A stretch of DNA of 64,000 bases, from positions 5,642,001 to 5,706,000 of the forward strand of contig NZ_CM001442.1 in assembly GCF_000244915.1 (NCBI RefSeq), in the 5' to 3' direction. The translations under genes and the position numbers were made by a program. Positions 55,185 through 64,000 of this stretch are shown one piece after another. Numbering within the stretch: position 1 is the first letter of the stretch; each line of letters opens with the position of its first letter. Origin of the DNA: Bradyrhizobium sp. WSM471. Its GTDB lineage: Bacteria; Pseudomonadota; Alphaproteobacteria; Rhizobiales; Xanthobacteraceae. The notes beneath the pieces are model-generated. The model was not told where the DNA came from and made no database searches. It was given only the letters and a program-made list of their open reading frames with translations.

Positions 55185-56312
55185 AAGGCTCTCAAATCCA
55201 CCACAAGGTCGAGTTTCATTTCCGTGGCGCCTCGAATACTCGACGAGAAACAGTGAAACAAGGTCCAATTCAGAAATCAACTCGCCTTATAGTAGAGCTA
55301 GCAACGATCAATTGGGTACGACAATGCGCTTAACGGGCGCCCTGACGCATCTGTTTCTTTGGGGGTGGAAGCTGGTTGACCTTCGAGGGCGCCCCGATCA
55401 CTCAGGCACCGGTCCCTTCCACGTGGCACTGCGTGGCTTTGGTGGCCCATCTTTGGCGATGATACTGGTGGCCCGGAAGTGTGGCTATCCTGTCACAGTG
55501 TCTTCGCCAAGGGGATGCTGTCCAGCAGGGACGACGGAGTTGGTTATGTTGGTTGATCGAACCCGCACGATCGAGTGGGATGACCAATCGCTCACGGGAT
55601 GAATAGTCCACAATAAGGTCTTGACTGAGCTTGCTGCGGACCGAGAGGTCATACACAGGGGCGCGTCAGGGTTCAACGATGCGTCGACTTGGTAGATCAG
55701 CCGTTTTCGTTCTGAGGTCTTCGACAGGCTGTTGCCGTTTTCAGAGTTGCGGCACCTAGGCAAACGACGAACGATGCCCACCCTTGAGATCGGCAGCTGT
55801 TCTCGAATTCGGCACGGTCATGATGTCGGTTCTCAGGCCGTCAAAAGGCATCTGTCCTGCCTGTCTGGAAGCCGAGAAGCTTCGCCCTCCGGGTTCTGGA
55901 AACCTAATCTGAGGAGATTTTTGCAGGTAGGCGCACAAAGGTCCCGCTTCGGAGGCAGCGACCTGTCCGTGCAAGACGCGGATGGCAACGCACCGATGGC
56001 GCTAATGGAGGGGCGCGGGGGGCCGACCCCGGCAAGATTGGCGGAGGCGAAGGACACGTAGGTACTGGCGCGGGCATGGGTAACGGAGGCGCGGGATTGG
56101 GCGGTGGCAGCTTCGGTGGTGGTGGCGGCGGTCACCGCGGGACCGGTGGTGCGAGTTCGGGGAGAGGCGGTCTGGTCCGCCGGCAATCCTGATCACGTAT
56201 TCGCCGTATAGGGACGGGGGCGCGCCTCAACGCTCAGCGCTGCTTCGGGCTAGTCTAACATCCGCACCGGTAAGGCTGCGGCAGATCTGCAGCGGATCGT
56301 GAATATTTTCGG
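55185..56312. other. Gene-poor stretch with a Gly-rich fragment
   Basis: No gene is confidently supported. On the + strand the frame ending at TGA 56190-56192 encodes a Gly-rich tail (KIGGGEGHVGTGAGMGNGG, then GGGSFGGGGGGHRGTGG). It lacks a recognisable start and may be the end of a decayed secreted protein. A frame from ATG 55324 (MRLTGALTHLFLWGWKLV) is not convincing. Confidence 0.4.
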
Positions 56313-58691
56313 CTATACGAAATGGAAGTCGCTCGCGGACAGCGAGGCCTTTAAGACGCCATCCAAGGCAATCGTGTTGTTCGCATCAAACGCGATGACG
56401 GTATTACCAAGACCGTCATCCGCAGTGTGGGCGGAAACGTCGGCAAAGCTGAGAAACATCGCTTTGTCGAGTTGGATCGTGTCCGAGCCTGGGTGGAAGT
56501 CCGTCACAATGTCGTTCCCGAAGGACAACTCAAAAATGAAATTGTCGCTGCCCGCTCCACCGGTCAGGGTATCGTTGCCGGTACCCGGCTGGTTCAGCGC
56601 AACGATGGCGCGGCCTTGGTAAAACTGGACAAGGTCGGCGCTGCCGTCACCATTCACGTCGATCGGCTTGTCGCTTGGCGTGATGCCGCCAGTACCAATG
56701 ATCCCTGGACCGAACGAGGTGCCGGTGGACAGCGCGACTTTGACGTTCTCTGTGCTAAATTGCAGCAAGTCGGCCATATGGTCGCCGTTCACGTCGATGG
56801 CCTTGTCGCTCGACGTAACGCCAGTTGTCCAGTCCTGCCAAGCTCCAAAACCGCTGCCGTTCGATAGGGCCACGAGAGCTCGGCCATGCCAAAGCTGCAA
56901 GAGATCCGCATTACCGTCGCCGTTCAGGTCGACAATTTGGTCGTCCGGTGTGATGCCGGTGGCCCATTGCTGCCAATGGCCGAAGCTGGTCCCGTTTGAC
57001 AGGGCTACCGACACGCTGTCGGGACCAAACTGGACCAAGTCGGCCATATGGTCGCCATTTACATCCACCGCCCGATCTGTGCTGGTGGTGTTCGTCGTCC
57101 AATCGGTCCAAGGTCCGAACGCGCTCCCGTTCGATAGCGCGACAAGGGCACGACCATGATAAAGTTGCAGAAGATCCGCATTACCGTCGCCGTTGAGATC
57201 AATGACCTGGTCACTTGAGGTGATGCCGGTTGCCCAATGTGCCCAAGATCCGAAGCTTGAGCCGTTTGAAAGACTGGCGCTCACTTGGTTCGCACCGAAA
57301 TGCACAAGGTCGGCCATATGGTCGCCATTGACATCAACGACTTGGTCACCTGCTGTGACGCCGCTGCCCCAGTCATTCCAAGCGCCGAACGATGCGATGC
57401 CGTCCCCCGGCGCTCCGCCGCTGAGCGTATCGCTTCCGCCGCCTCCTACAATCGCGTTGTCTAGCGAGTTACCAATGCCCGTATGAGGGGCGTTATCTGC
57501 AAAACTGAGGTTCTCCACATTGGCCGCCAGGTAATAACTCGCCAGTGTGGTCTGAACAGAATCAGCTCCTTCATTGGGGTTTTCGATCACTAGGTCATTG
57601 GGGTTATCGACAACGTAGACGTCATCGCCAAGTCCGCCCTTCATGGTGTCGGCGCCCAGACCACCGTTCAAGGTGTTTGCAATCGCGTTCCCTAGAATCG
57701 TGTCGTTGCCGGAGCCGCCGATGGCGTTGTCGATGTAGGAGCGCGCGTCGCCGTTGTAGAGATAAGCGTTGTACACGTTGCCCGATGCGTAATGGCCGTT
57801 TCCGAGATTGGCCAGTTGAACCGACGAGAACACGGACGACGCACCTGGATTGAGGTTGATGCTCAGGTTCGTCGTGTAGTTCGACAAGTCGTAGGTATCG
57901 ACGCCGCCACCATCCCAGATCGTCTCATAGATGCGATTGGCCGAGCCACCGGCACCGCCATTGTCGGCCGGCCGGCCGGCGCCGTTGATGAACTCCTGTC
58001 CGGTGGTCGGGCTCCATGTATAGACGGTGGTCCCGCCCTGGGTAGTGTAGTTCGCGCCGTACATCGTCTGCAGTGCGAGGATATCGTTTGCCATATAGGT
58101 CTGCGGATATCCATAAGCCTCGTTAGTGTAGCCGCTTGTCGTCGAAGCTCCGACATAGCTGCGATAGCTCATGACGGTGTATTCGCTATCATCGTGCGCG
58201 CTCGGCACCGCGACATTGGCGGGTCCGCCCGCTTCCTGACTGTGCTTGAGGCCGAGGGCATGGCCGAGCTCGTGCAGCGCGGTCGTGAAAAAGTAGTTGC
58301 CGAGCTTCGCCTGCGTGTAGTCGTAACCAGTCCCGAACCAGACGTCGCCGCCCGACGCGTAGTTGCCGGGGTAATAGGCGTAGGATGTCGGATTGGCCGA
58401 CGGCGACTGCGCGATCATGATGTCGGCGCCGTTCGTCCCGGCGTACTGGATGCTGGCGCTGGTGTAGCCGAGGATCAGTCCAATCGCGTAATTGATGGCC
58501 GCCTGCATCTGACTCGGCGCCGAGGCAAAACCTGACTTCGTCGGCTCACCGCTGCCACCGGCATAGGAACTGGCGTAGTCGCTTGCAGCGTCCGGAAAGC
58601 TGTAGGTGATCGCCCCGGACCATTTGTAGCCCGACAGCAAGCCGTCGATTTCGGCGTTGTTGGTCGCACTGACGTTGACAGCGGTAGCCAA
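56313..58691 (-). CDS. M10-family (serralysin-like) metalloprotease with RTX-type and FG-GAP repeats
   Basis: 792 residues from TTG 58691, which GGAG precedes at 6 bases; a non-SD ATG at 58802 would add 37. The Zn-protease core is HELGHALGLKH at ~140-150 with the Met-turn VMSYRSY at ~173. It is followed by RTX-like Ca-binding stretches (GGSGNDTILGNAIANTLNGG, LGADTMKGGLGDD). Then come six FG-GAP/VCBS units with D-x-N-G-D-x-x-A-D (residues ~430-700). The C-terminus, GGAGSDNFIFELSFGNDIV onwards, is the usual RTX end. It has no Sec signal, so type I secretion is expected; no T1SS gene is beside it. It probably degrades or binds extracellular protein or glycan. Confidence 0.88.
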   Translation of the reverse strand: MATAVNVSATNNAEIDGLLSGYKWSGAITYSFPDAASDYASSYAGGSGEPTKSGFASAPSQMQAAINYAIGLILGYTSASIQYAGTNGADIMIAQSPSANPTSYAYYPGNYASGGDVWFGTGYDYTQAKLGNYFFTTALHELGHALGLKHSQEAGGPANVAVPSAHDDSEYTVMSYRSYVGASTTSGYTNEAYGYPQTYMANDILALQTMYGANYTTQGGTTVYTWSPTTGQEFINGAGRPADNGGAGGSANRIYETIWDGGGVDTYDLSNYTTNLSINLNPGASSVFSSVQLANLGNGHYASGNVYNAYLYNGDARSYIDNAIGGSGNDTILGNAIANTLNGGLGADTMKGGLGDDVYVVDNPNDLVIENPNEGADSVQTTLASYYLAANVENLSFADNAPHTGIGNSLDNAIVGGGGSDTLSGGAPGDGIASFGAWNDWGSGVTAGDQVVDVNGDHMADLVHFGANQVSASLSNGSSFGSWAHWATGITSSDQVIDLNGDGNADLLQLYHGRALVALSNGSAFGPWTDWTTNTTSTDRAVDVNGDHMADLVQFGPDSVSVALSNGTSFGHWQQWATGITPDDQIVDLNGDGNADLLQLWHGRALVALSNGSGFGAWQDWTTGVTSSDKAIDVNGDHMADLLQFSTENVKVALSTGTSFGPGIIGTGGITPSDKPIDVNGDGSADLVQFYQGRAIVALNQPGTGNDTLTGGAGSDNFIFELSFGNDIVTDFHPGSDTIQLDKAMFLSFADVSAHTADDGLGNTVIAFDANNTIALDGVLKASLSASDFHFV
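56590..57400. repeat. Six-unit 135-bp tandem repeat within the metalloprotease gene
   Basis: GTCGCC/GTCACC of the D-x-N-G-D codons starts at 57321, 57186, 57051, 56916, 56781 and 56646, exactly 135 bases apart (45 codons). Units alternate: those at 57321, 57051 and 56781 share CGGCCATATGGTCGCC, and those at 57186 and 56916 share ATCCGCATTACCGTCGCC. So the real duplicated block is 270 bp, present three times. Confidence 0.9.
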
Positions 58692-58888
58692 GGGAATCTC
58701 CGGAGCAGCAAACCCCGTTCGATTCGGGGCGCGACAGGTGATTCTAGCTTGAGGAGTAAACGTTTGGTTTAATTTTGGCGTACCGATCCAGACTCCTTTC
58801 ATAAGGCCGTGTTAGCCATCAAATGCCGTAGTCATACGGCCCCGGAGGAGGATACCGGTTCCGACGGCCCGCGATTTGCGAGGGAACC

Positions 58889-59200
58889 ATGAAAGTACGT
58901 CTACTCTCGGCCGGTCTGTTTGGCGCCCTGGTGGCGCTCTCCGGGTCGGGCCATATCCCCTTCGGAGGACTGCCTGTCATGGTCGGAAAAGCCAATGCGG
59001 ATGAGAGCGGCAAACAAGGCGGCACAGCGCGCGCGCCCTCCGTTCCAATGGCCCGCGACCCCTTGGCGGCGGTCGCGGAGGAGTACGAATCCGCCCGTCG
59101 CAAGGGAACGCGGGAGGCGTTCGAGCTGTTCATTGCGCGCCACGGCGATGACCCGCTGGCCGAGCAGGCGCGCGCCGAGCTGAAACAGCTGGCGCGCTGA
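58889..59200 (+). CDS. Small secreted protein of unknown function
   Basis: 103 residues. MKVRLLSAGLFGALVALSGSG is a signal peptide; residues ~50-100 form charged helices with DPLAAVAEEYESARRKG and DDPLAEQARAELKQL. That looks like a short TPR-like or coiled helical pair. GAGGGAACC precedes the ATG. It starts 87 bases from the longest possible start of the divergent protease gene. No family is recognised. Confidence 0.72.
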   Translation: MKVRLLSAGLFGALVALSGSGHIPFGGLPVMVGKANADESGKQGGTARAPSVPMARDPLAAVAEEYESARRKGTREAFELFIARHGDDPLAEQARAELKQLAR

Positions 59201-59334
59201 TCCTGCGCGGGCGCCGCTCAGCCGTTGCATTTCGACAGGCGGCATCCGCGCGGCCCTGACCTGCCGCGTGATGTCTTGCCGCATGGTCTTTCGGCACTAT
59301 GGTAGGCCCGCAATCTGTCCCGGAGCCCATCAAG

Positions 59335-60528
59335 ATGCCCTTTCCACATGCCTCGGAAGCCCTGTCACGCTTCACCGTGCTCGATCTGACCCGCGTCCGG
59401 TCCGGGCCCACCTGCGTGCGGCAGCTCGCGGACTGGGGCGCGAACGTGATCAAGATCGACGCGCTGACCGAGGATGCCGGCGGCGAGCAGCCGGGCGGGC
59501 CGCGGCGGGGCTCCGACTTCCAGAATTTGCATCGCAACAAGCGAGCGATGACGCTGAACCTGAAGGACGAGCGCGGGCTCGCCGTATTCAAGCGCCTCGC
59601 CGCCAAAGCCGACGTCCTGGTGGAGAATTTCCGTCCCGACGTGAAAAAGAAGCTCGGCATCGACTACGAGGGCCTCGCCAGGATCAATCCGCGCATCGTC
59701 TACGGGAGCATCTCCGGCTTCGGCCAGGACGGGCCCTACCACAAGCGTCCGGGCTTCGATCAGATCGCGCAAGGCATGGGCGGGCTGATGTCGATCACCG
59801 GCGCGCCGGGCGAAGGCCCGATGCGGGTCGGCATTCCGGTCGCCGACCTCACCGCCGGTCTGTTCTGTGCCATGGGCATCCTCACCGCGCTGCTGGAGCG
59901 CGAGGTTTCGGGCAAGGGCCAGTGGGTGCAGACCTCGCTGCTGCAGGCCCAAATCTTCATGCTCGACTTCCAGGCCGTACGCTGGCTGATGGAGAAGGAA
60001 GTGGCAAAGCAGGCCGGCAACAACCATCCGACCAGCATTCCGACCGGCGTGTTCAGGACCTCGGACGGCTACATCAACATCGCCACTACGGGCGGCCGGA
60101 TCTGGGAGCGCTGCGCGCAGGCGATCGGCGCACCGGAACTCTTCAGCCATCCCGACTATCTGACCGCGCCGGCCCGCTCCAAGAACCGCGACGCGCTCAA
60201 TGCAGAGATCGAGAAGCGTACCTTGACGAAGTCCACCGAGACCTGGGTCCGTGAACTCAACGAGGCCGGCGTGCCCTGCGGGCCGATCTACGCCATCGAC
60301 CAGATGTTCGAAGACGAACAGGTCAAGCATCTCGGCATCGCGCAGGAGGTGCCCAATGATGAGGATCGCGACATCCGTCTGGTCGGCCAGCCCGTGACGC
60401 TGTCGCGCACGCCGAGCAGGATGGTGGCGCGGCCGCCGGAGTTCGGCGAGCAGACTGACGAAGTGCTGGCAGAATTCGGTTTTGATCAAGAAGAAATTGT
60501 AGCTCTCAGGGCGGCGAGGGTCGTGTAG
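59335..60528 (+). CDS. CaiB/BaiF family CoA transferase
   Basis: 397 residues from ATG 59335; a longer frame from 59299 exists, but GGAGCCC precedes this one. Family landmarks: LTRVRSGPTCVRQLADWGANVIKI, FQNLHRNKRAMTLNLK, VLVENFRPDVKKKLGIDY, YGSISGFGQDGPY, and the catalytic Asp in GIPVADLTAGLF. Class III transferases move CoA between carboxylic acids. The substrate cannot be named. Its neighbours on the right form a tricarboxylate transporter, so a dicarboxylic or tricarboxylic acid is a reasonable guess. Confidence 0.93.
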   Translation: MPFPHASEALSRFTVLDLTRVRSGPTCVRQLADWGANVIKIDALTEDAGGEQPGGPRRGSDFQNLHRNKRAMTLNLKDERGLAVFKRLAAKADVLVENFRPDVKKKLGIDYEGLARINPRIVYGSISGFGQDGPYHKRPGFDQIAQGMGGLMSITGAPGEGPMRVGIPVADLTAGLFCAMGILTALLEREVSGKGQWVQTSLLQAQIFMLDFQAVRWLMEKEVAKQAGNNHPTSIPTGVFRTSDGYINIATTGGRIWERCAQAIGAPELFSHPDYLTAPARSKNRDALNAEIEKRTLTKSTETWVRELNEAGVPCGPIYAIDQMFEDEQVKHLGIAQEVPNDEDRDIRLVGQPVTLSRTPSRMVARPPEFGEQTDEVLAEFGFDQEEIVALRAARVV

Positions 60529-60806
60529 ATTCAAAGTGACGAGCAGAAAGCGACATGAAAAAGCACGCTCGTCTCAGGTCGCCTAGTGAACGCGCTCGCG
60601 CACGGTCCGGTACCCGGCTCGTGTCGCCTTGGAACAAGATGGTCAGCGAACGGAAGACGCTCGTTCAGCCTGCGTTTACTGACCGCCTCCTCGTTAAAGG
60701 TCGCGAGTTCACAATTGTGTCTGGGGGACGCACCCTGGGGACGGCCTTGTGCTTCTGGGTGAGGCCGTGCTTTTGTGGGGCGGATGCTCGAGCGGTACGG
60801 TCCGGT
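60529..60806. other. Gap between the CoA transferase and YdjM-like genes
   Basis: About 280 bases. An open frame runs through it in phase with the next gene from ATG 60555, but its protein (basic, Trp/Cys-rich) does not match the family. It is treated as non-coding. Confidence 0.4.
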
Positions 60807-61295
60807 ATGATTCTAAGTACACACGCGATTGTTGGCGGCGCCATCGCTTATATGTTGCCCTCCCATCCGATCGTGGTCGCTGTCGCAGGATTTGTGAGCC
60901 ATTTTGTGATCGATGCAATTCCACATTGGGACTATCCTCTTCAAGCAATCTCAGTTCGCAAGAATGCCGATAACCGACTGTTGAAGGCGGATCGTCGGTT
61001 GTGGATGGACCTGCTCACGATTGCAACCGATGCATCGGCGGGATTCGCCTTGGCGATCCTTCTATTTTACCCAAGCGCGCCGATTTGGGTGATCGCACTG
61101 GGCGCAGCCGCCGGCATGCTGCCCGACCCGCTCCAGTTCGTGCATAGCCTCTACAAGCGAGAACCGCTCGTGACGCTTCAACGCTTCCATGTCTGGATAC
61201 ACACTAAACGTAAGCTGAACTGGCAGATTGGTATCGTGTCCCAGGCCGCCTTCGCCGCCCTCGTTGCGGCAACCGCGCTAGTCGCGAAGCAATAA
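60807..61295 (+). CDS. YdjM-like inner-membrane protein
   Basis: 162 residues from ATG 60807. STHAIVGGAIAYMLPSHP, VSHFVIDAIPHWDYPLQ and two further spans match the YdjM/metal-dependent-hydrolase-like membrane family (His/Asp motif IDAIPHWDY). The central helix-loop holds RRLWMDLLTIATDA. Biochemical role is unproven. The gene is convergent with tctA. Confidence 0.75.
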   Translation: MILSTHAIVGGAIAYMLPSHPIVVAVAGFVSHFVIDAIPHWDYPLQAISVRKNADNRLLKADRRLWMDLLTIATDASAGFALAILLFYPSAPIWVIALGAAAGMLPDPLQFVHSLYKREPLVTLQRFHVWIHTKRKLNWQIGIVSQAAFAALVAATALVAKQ

Positions 61296-61319
61296 GCGAA
61301 TAGAAGACCATGCGGTTTT

Positions 61320-62819
61320 CTATCGCCTCCTCGATTTTAGATGTCCGAGGAGACGGTCGATCACAGGCCAAAACAGCAGCACGATCGCCAAGGTCGTGAT
61401 CGAGCCGACCAGGCCGTTCGACCAGAACACCGTGAGGTCGCCGCCGGCACCGATCATCGACAGTCGGAAGGCGTCCTCGGCGCGGTTGCCGAGCACGAGC
61501 GCCAGCGTGAACGGCGCGAGCGGAATGCCGATCTTCTTGAAGACGTAGCCGACGACGCCGAAGCCGAGCATCAGCCAGATGTCGAACATCGCGTTCTGGA
61601 TCGCATAGGCGCCGATCGCGCAGGACACCACGATCATCGGCGCCACTGCGGCGAACGGCACGCGCAAGATCGAGGCGAAGATCGGCACCGTCGTCAGCAC
61701 CAGCACGAGGCCGACGACATTGCCGAGATACATCGAGGCGATCAGGCCCCAGACGAAATCCTTGTGCTCCACGAACAGCAGCGGTCCCGGATTGAGCCCC
61801 CACACCATCAACCCGCCGAGCAGGATCGCCGCGGTGCCGGAGCCGGGAATGCCGAGCGCCAGCATCGGCAGCAGCGCCGCGGTGCCGGAGGCATGCGCCG
61901 CCGTCTCCGGCGCGAACACCCCCTCGATGCGGCCCTTGCCGAAGCTCTCGGGATCGTTGGCAAAGCGTTTTGCCAGATTGTACCCCATGAAAGAGGCCGC
62001 GATCGCCCCGCCCGGGGTAATGCCGAGCCAGCAGCCGATGAAGGAGGAGCGCAGCAGCGTCACCCAGTATTTCGGCAGGTCCTTCCACACAGCAAGCACG
62101 ACGCGCAACGAAATGCTCGCCGCGTGTCCGCGCAACGCGAGCCGCTCCTCCATCGTCAGCAGGATCTCGCTGATGCCAAACAGGCCGATGACGGCGACCA
62201 GGAAGTTGATGCCGCGGAGCAGCTCGGACGAGCCGAACGTCATGCGCAGATTGCCTGACACCGTGTCCATGCCGATGCCGGCGAGCAACAGCCCCAGCGA
62301 CATCGAGATGACGGTCTTGTGCTTGGCCTCGCGCCCGAGACCAACGAAGGAGCAGAAGGTCAAAAGATACACCGCGAAGAACTCGGGCGGGCCGAACTTC
62401 AGCGCAAAGGATGAGATCATCGGGGCGAGGAAGGTGATAAGGAGCACCGCGACCAGCGAGCCGATGAAGGAGGACGTGAACGCCGCGGTTAGCGCCTCCG
62501 CCGCCCTGCCCTGCTGCGCCATCGGATAGCCGTCGAAGGTGGTCGCGACCGACCAGGCCTCGCCGGGGATGTTGAACAGGATCGAGGTGATCGCGCCGCC
62601 GAACAACGCGCCCCAGTAGATGCAGGACAGCATCACGATCGCCGAGGTCGGATCCATCGTGAAGGTGAGCGGCAACAGTATCGCGACGCCGTTGGGTCCT
62701 CCGAGTCCGGGCAACACGCCGACGAAGATGCCGAGCACCAGCCCGACCATCATCAGCACGAGCGTCTTCCACGTCAGCAGGACGGCGAAGCCGTGAAGCA
62801 ACAGGCCGAAAGCTTCCAT
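61320..62819 (-). CDS. tctA: Tripartite tricarboxylate transporter permease, TctA
   Basis: 499 residues with about twelve membrane segments. The family motif GVLPGLGGPNGVAILLPLTF lies near residue 35-55, and AALLPMLALGIPGSGTAAIL is the second signature. Length is usual for TctA. It moves a carboxylate with the cation gradient, taking it from the binding protein TctC. It follows the small TctB gene by 12 bases on the same strand. Confidence 0.96.
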   Translation of the reverse strand: MEAFGLLLHGFAVLLTWKTLVLMMVGLVLGIFVGVLPGLGGPNGVAILLPLTFTMDPTSAIVMLSCIYWGALFGGAITSILFNIPGEAWSVATTFDGYPMAQQGRAAEALTAAFTSSFIGSLVAVLLITFLAPMISSFALKFGPPEFFAVYLLTFCSFVGLGREAKHKTVISMSLGLLLAGIGMDTVSGNLRMTFGSSELLRGINFLVAVIGLFGISEILLTMEERLALRGHAASISLRVVLAVWKDLPKYWVTLLRSSFIGCWLGITPGGAIAASFMGYNLAKRFANDPESFGKGRIEGVFAPETAAHASGTAALLPMLALGIPGSGTAAILLGGLMVWGLNPGPLLFVEHKDFVWGLIASMYLGNVVGLVLVLTTVPIFASILRVPFAAVAPMIVVSCAIGAYAIQNAMFDIWLMLGFGVVGYVFKKIGIPLAPFTLALVLGNRAEDAFRLSMIGAGGDLTVFWSNGLVGSITTLAIVLLFWPVIDRLLGHLKSRRR

Positions 62820-62831
62820 CGCGGGCTCGCC

Positions 62832-63374
62832 TTAGTGGCCGAAGGCCGCTTCGAGCGGCCCTTTCGGCATGATGACGTCGAAGGCGATGTCGAAGGTAAC
62901 GAACATGATCGCCGTGAATACAGCAGCGGTGAGCAGCGACTTCCACAGCGCGATCTTGCCGACGAGGCGCATGAAGCTGGCGATCAGGAGGAAGCTCGCG
63001 ACATAGAGGCCGAGAAACTGCGTCGCCAGGCAGAACAGCAGCGTCGGCACGAACACGGCCATCACGCGGCGGGCTTGCGCGCGCGTAACGAAGGTTGCGG
63101 GTGCCGCGCGGTGCGCGACCAGCGCCACGATCAGGCCGTAGAGGCTGGCACCACCGAGAATGACGGAGAGATAGAACGGGAAATAGCCGGGCTCCGGCCC
63201 GGTCGAATCCCAGGAGGCGCCGGTGCGCCAATTGTCGTAGCCGAGCGTGGCGGCCAGCGCGAGCAACAGGAGACAGACGAATATCTCGATCGTGCCGGAG
63301 GAAACGACGGAAGGCGAGTCGTCTTCGGGCGCGGTCGGATCGTCGACGACGATTTCAAGGTCGGTTTGGGGCAT
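62832..63374 (-). CDS. tctB: Tripartite tricarboxylate transporter small subunit, TctB
   Basis: 180 residues from ATG 63374, with a longer frame to 63401. About four membrane segments, with an acidic N-terminus (TDLEIVVDDPTAPEDD). GPEPGYFPFYLSVILGGASL is the typical TctB stretch. It is the small partner of TctA, immediately downstream. Confidence 0.93.
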   Translation of the reverse strand: MPQTDLEIVVDDPTAPEDDSPSVVSSGTIEIFVCLLLLALAATLGYDNWRTGASWDSTGPEPGYFPFYLSVILGGASLYGLIVALVAHRAAPATFVTRAQARRVMAVFVPTLLFCLATQFLGLYVASFLLIASFMRLVGKIALWKSLLTAAVFTAIMFVTFDIAFDVIMPKGPLEAAFGH

Positions 63375-63402
63375 GAGCCGTTTGGGACGGAGTAAGTTCA
63401 AT

Positions 63403-63555
63403 TCCCCCCTCTCCCCGCTTGCGGAGAGAGGGGGGTGCGGGACGTCTCAACGGGGACGGCGAGGGTTGGATTCGGGGAGAGGGCCCTCACCCCAACCTCC
63501 CATCGCGAGCAAAGCTCGTCGCATCTCCGAAAGAACGGGGCGAGGGAGAAGAGAC
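63403..63555. repeat. Palindromic intergenic repeat between tctC and tctB
   Basis: CCCCTCTCCCCGC pairs with GCGGAGAGAGGGG at ~63406-63433, followed by a second GC-rich inverted segment (GGGGAGAGGGCCC) and GGGGCGAGGGAGAAG near the tctC end. It is like intergenic repeats found in many Bradyrhizobium loci and may affect the mRNA between tctC and tctB. Confidence 0.55.
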
Positions 63556-63557
63556 GG

Positions 63558-64000
63558 CTACTTCGCGACGAACCCGGCTTCCGTCATCAGCGACTTGTTG
63601 ACTGCATCGTCCTCCTCGAGGAATTGCACCATGTCCTTGCCGGTGAGGAAGATCGGCTTCAGCGCCTGCTTTTCCATGTAGTCCTTGTATTCGGACGTCT
63701 GCGTCACCTTGTGGAACAGCTCGACATAGAACGCCTGCTGTTCCGCGGTGACCTTGCCGGGCAGGAACGTCGCGCGCAGCATCAGATACTGCACATCGAC
63801 GCCCTCCTCCTTGCAGGTGGGGATGTCGGCCCAGGACTGCGTCTCCGTCACCTTGCTGGTGTAGGAGATTCGTTCCTTGTCGAACACACAGAGCGGACGC
63901 ACCTGGCCCGCGCGCCAGACCTCAAGATTCTCGGATGGATTGTTGACGTTGGATTCGGTGTGGTTGCCGACGAGTTGGGTCGCCGCCTCGCCGCCGGACT
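63558..64000 (-). CDS. tctC: Tripartite tricarboxylate transporter substrate-binding protein, TctC (5' end outside window)
   Basis: The visible C-terminal ~147 codons run to the edge with no stop. GEAATQLVGNHTESNVNNPSE and WRAGQVRPLCVFDKERI match the ligand-domain region of TctC/BugT proteins. The end VQFLEEDDAVNKSLMTEAGFVAK is also typical. It binds the carboxylate in the periplasm for TctAB, encoded just downstream. Signal peptide and N-domain lie beyond the window. Confidence 0.92.
   Translation of the reverse strand, partial: SGGEAATQLVGNHTESNVNNPSENLEVWRAGQVRPLCVFDKERISYTSKVTETQSWADIPTCKEEGVDVQYLMLRATFLPGKVTAEQQAFYVELFHKVTQTSEYKDYMEKQALKPIFLTGKDMVQFLEEDDAVNKSLMTEAGFVAK

Noticed and set aside
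59365..60534. A long minus-strand frame opposite the CoA transferase
   Set aside because: Shadow of the CaiB-type gene; composition (His/Arg/Asp-rich) is unlike a protein and it has no domain.
61204..63231. A 675-residue frame on the minus strand over tctA/tctB
   Set aside because: It is an Arg-rich shadow frame of the real TctA and TctB genes, common in GC-rich DNA; it has no domain.
1..64000. CRISPR arrays, tRNA, rRNA or an integrase at the island edges
   Set aside because: No spaced direct repeats, no GGTTC-type T-loop context and no tyrosine-recombinase motif were seen on either strand. A covariance-model scan would be decisive.

Overview
The window looks like a chromosome segment of a high-GC alphaproteobacterium of the Bradyrhizobium type. 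The evidence is the Liv-type ABC transporter with a PaaK-like ligase, the Omp25-like porins with short MKK signal peptides, DUF5681 proteins, the tripartite tricarboxylate (Tct) transporter, and palindromic intergenic repeats of the kind common in rhizobial genomes. Species assignment is inference. No rRNA, tRNA or CRISPR array was recognised.

Region by region. (1) 1-6.1 kb: core-like, GC-rich genes for a branched-chain-amino-acid-type ABC importer (LivH tail, LivM, periplasmic binding protein, LivF), a convergent AGE-family sugar epimerase and a PaaK-like adenylate-forming enzyme. (2) 6.1-20.5 kb: an accessory region. It holds a phage-like module (two DUF5681 proteins, an unknown, a ParB-DNA methyltransferase fusion), two outer-membrane beta-barrels, a tandem HTH protein, small secreted proteins, a gmhB-like phosphatase, a recombination operon (YqaJ exonuclease, ERF annealing protein fused to an HNH-like domain, and an unknown) and several decayed genes. 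(3) 20.6-28.6 kb: an acyl-modification locus (two SGNH hydrolases, an acyltransferase-3 and the tail of a lost MBOAT gene), a decayed MFS/spermidine-synthase gene, and an unusual Nudix plus low-molecular-weight phosphatase fusion. (4) 30-53.4 kb: a large surface-polysaccharide locus with a CapD/WbpM-like dehydratase, polymerase/ligase-like proteins, two GT4 glycosyltransferases, a WbpA-like dehydrogenase, two methyltransferases, a Wzx flippase, a sulfotransferase with its own PAPS-supply genes (cysQ, cysD, cysNC, DUF2061), a DegT aminotransferase, a thiamine-diphosphate E1 alpha/beta pair and an initiating sugar transferase. (5) 53.8-64 kb: back to core-like DNA, with gshA, an M10 metalloprotease with exact 135-bp FG-GAP repeats, a CaiB-type CoA transferase, a YdjM-like membrane protein and tctABC.

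How the genes work together. The polysaccharide locus has the parts of a Wzx/Wzy-type pathway: priming sugar transferase, nucleotide-sugar modification (dehydratase, dehydrogenase, aminotransferase), glycosyltransferases, flippase and polymerase/ligase. Its decoration genes are methyltransferases, probable O-acyl transfer enzymes and a sulfotransferase. CysD and CysNC make PAPS, the sulfotransferase uses it, and CysQ removes the PAP by-product. The E1 alpha/beta pair has no E2 or E3 partner and sits next to a sugar aminotransferase. It may add a two-carbon unit to a sugar rather than take part in central metabolism. This is the most promising candidate here for undescribed chemistry.

Much of the 6-30 kb stretch is eroding DNA: internal deletions, frameshifts, in-frame stops and a dead IS630 transposase. 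That fits a variable island of about 47 kb lying between the conserved liv and gshA regions.
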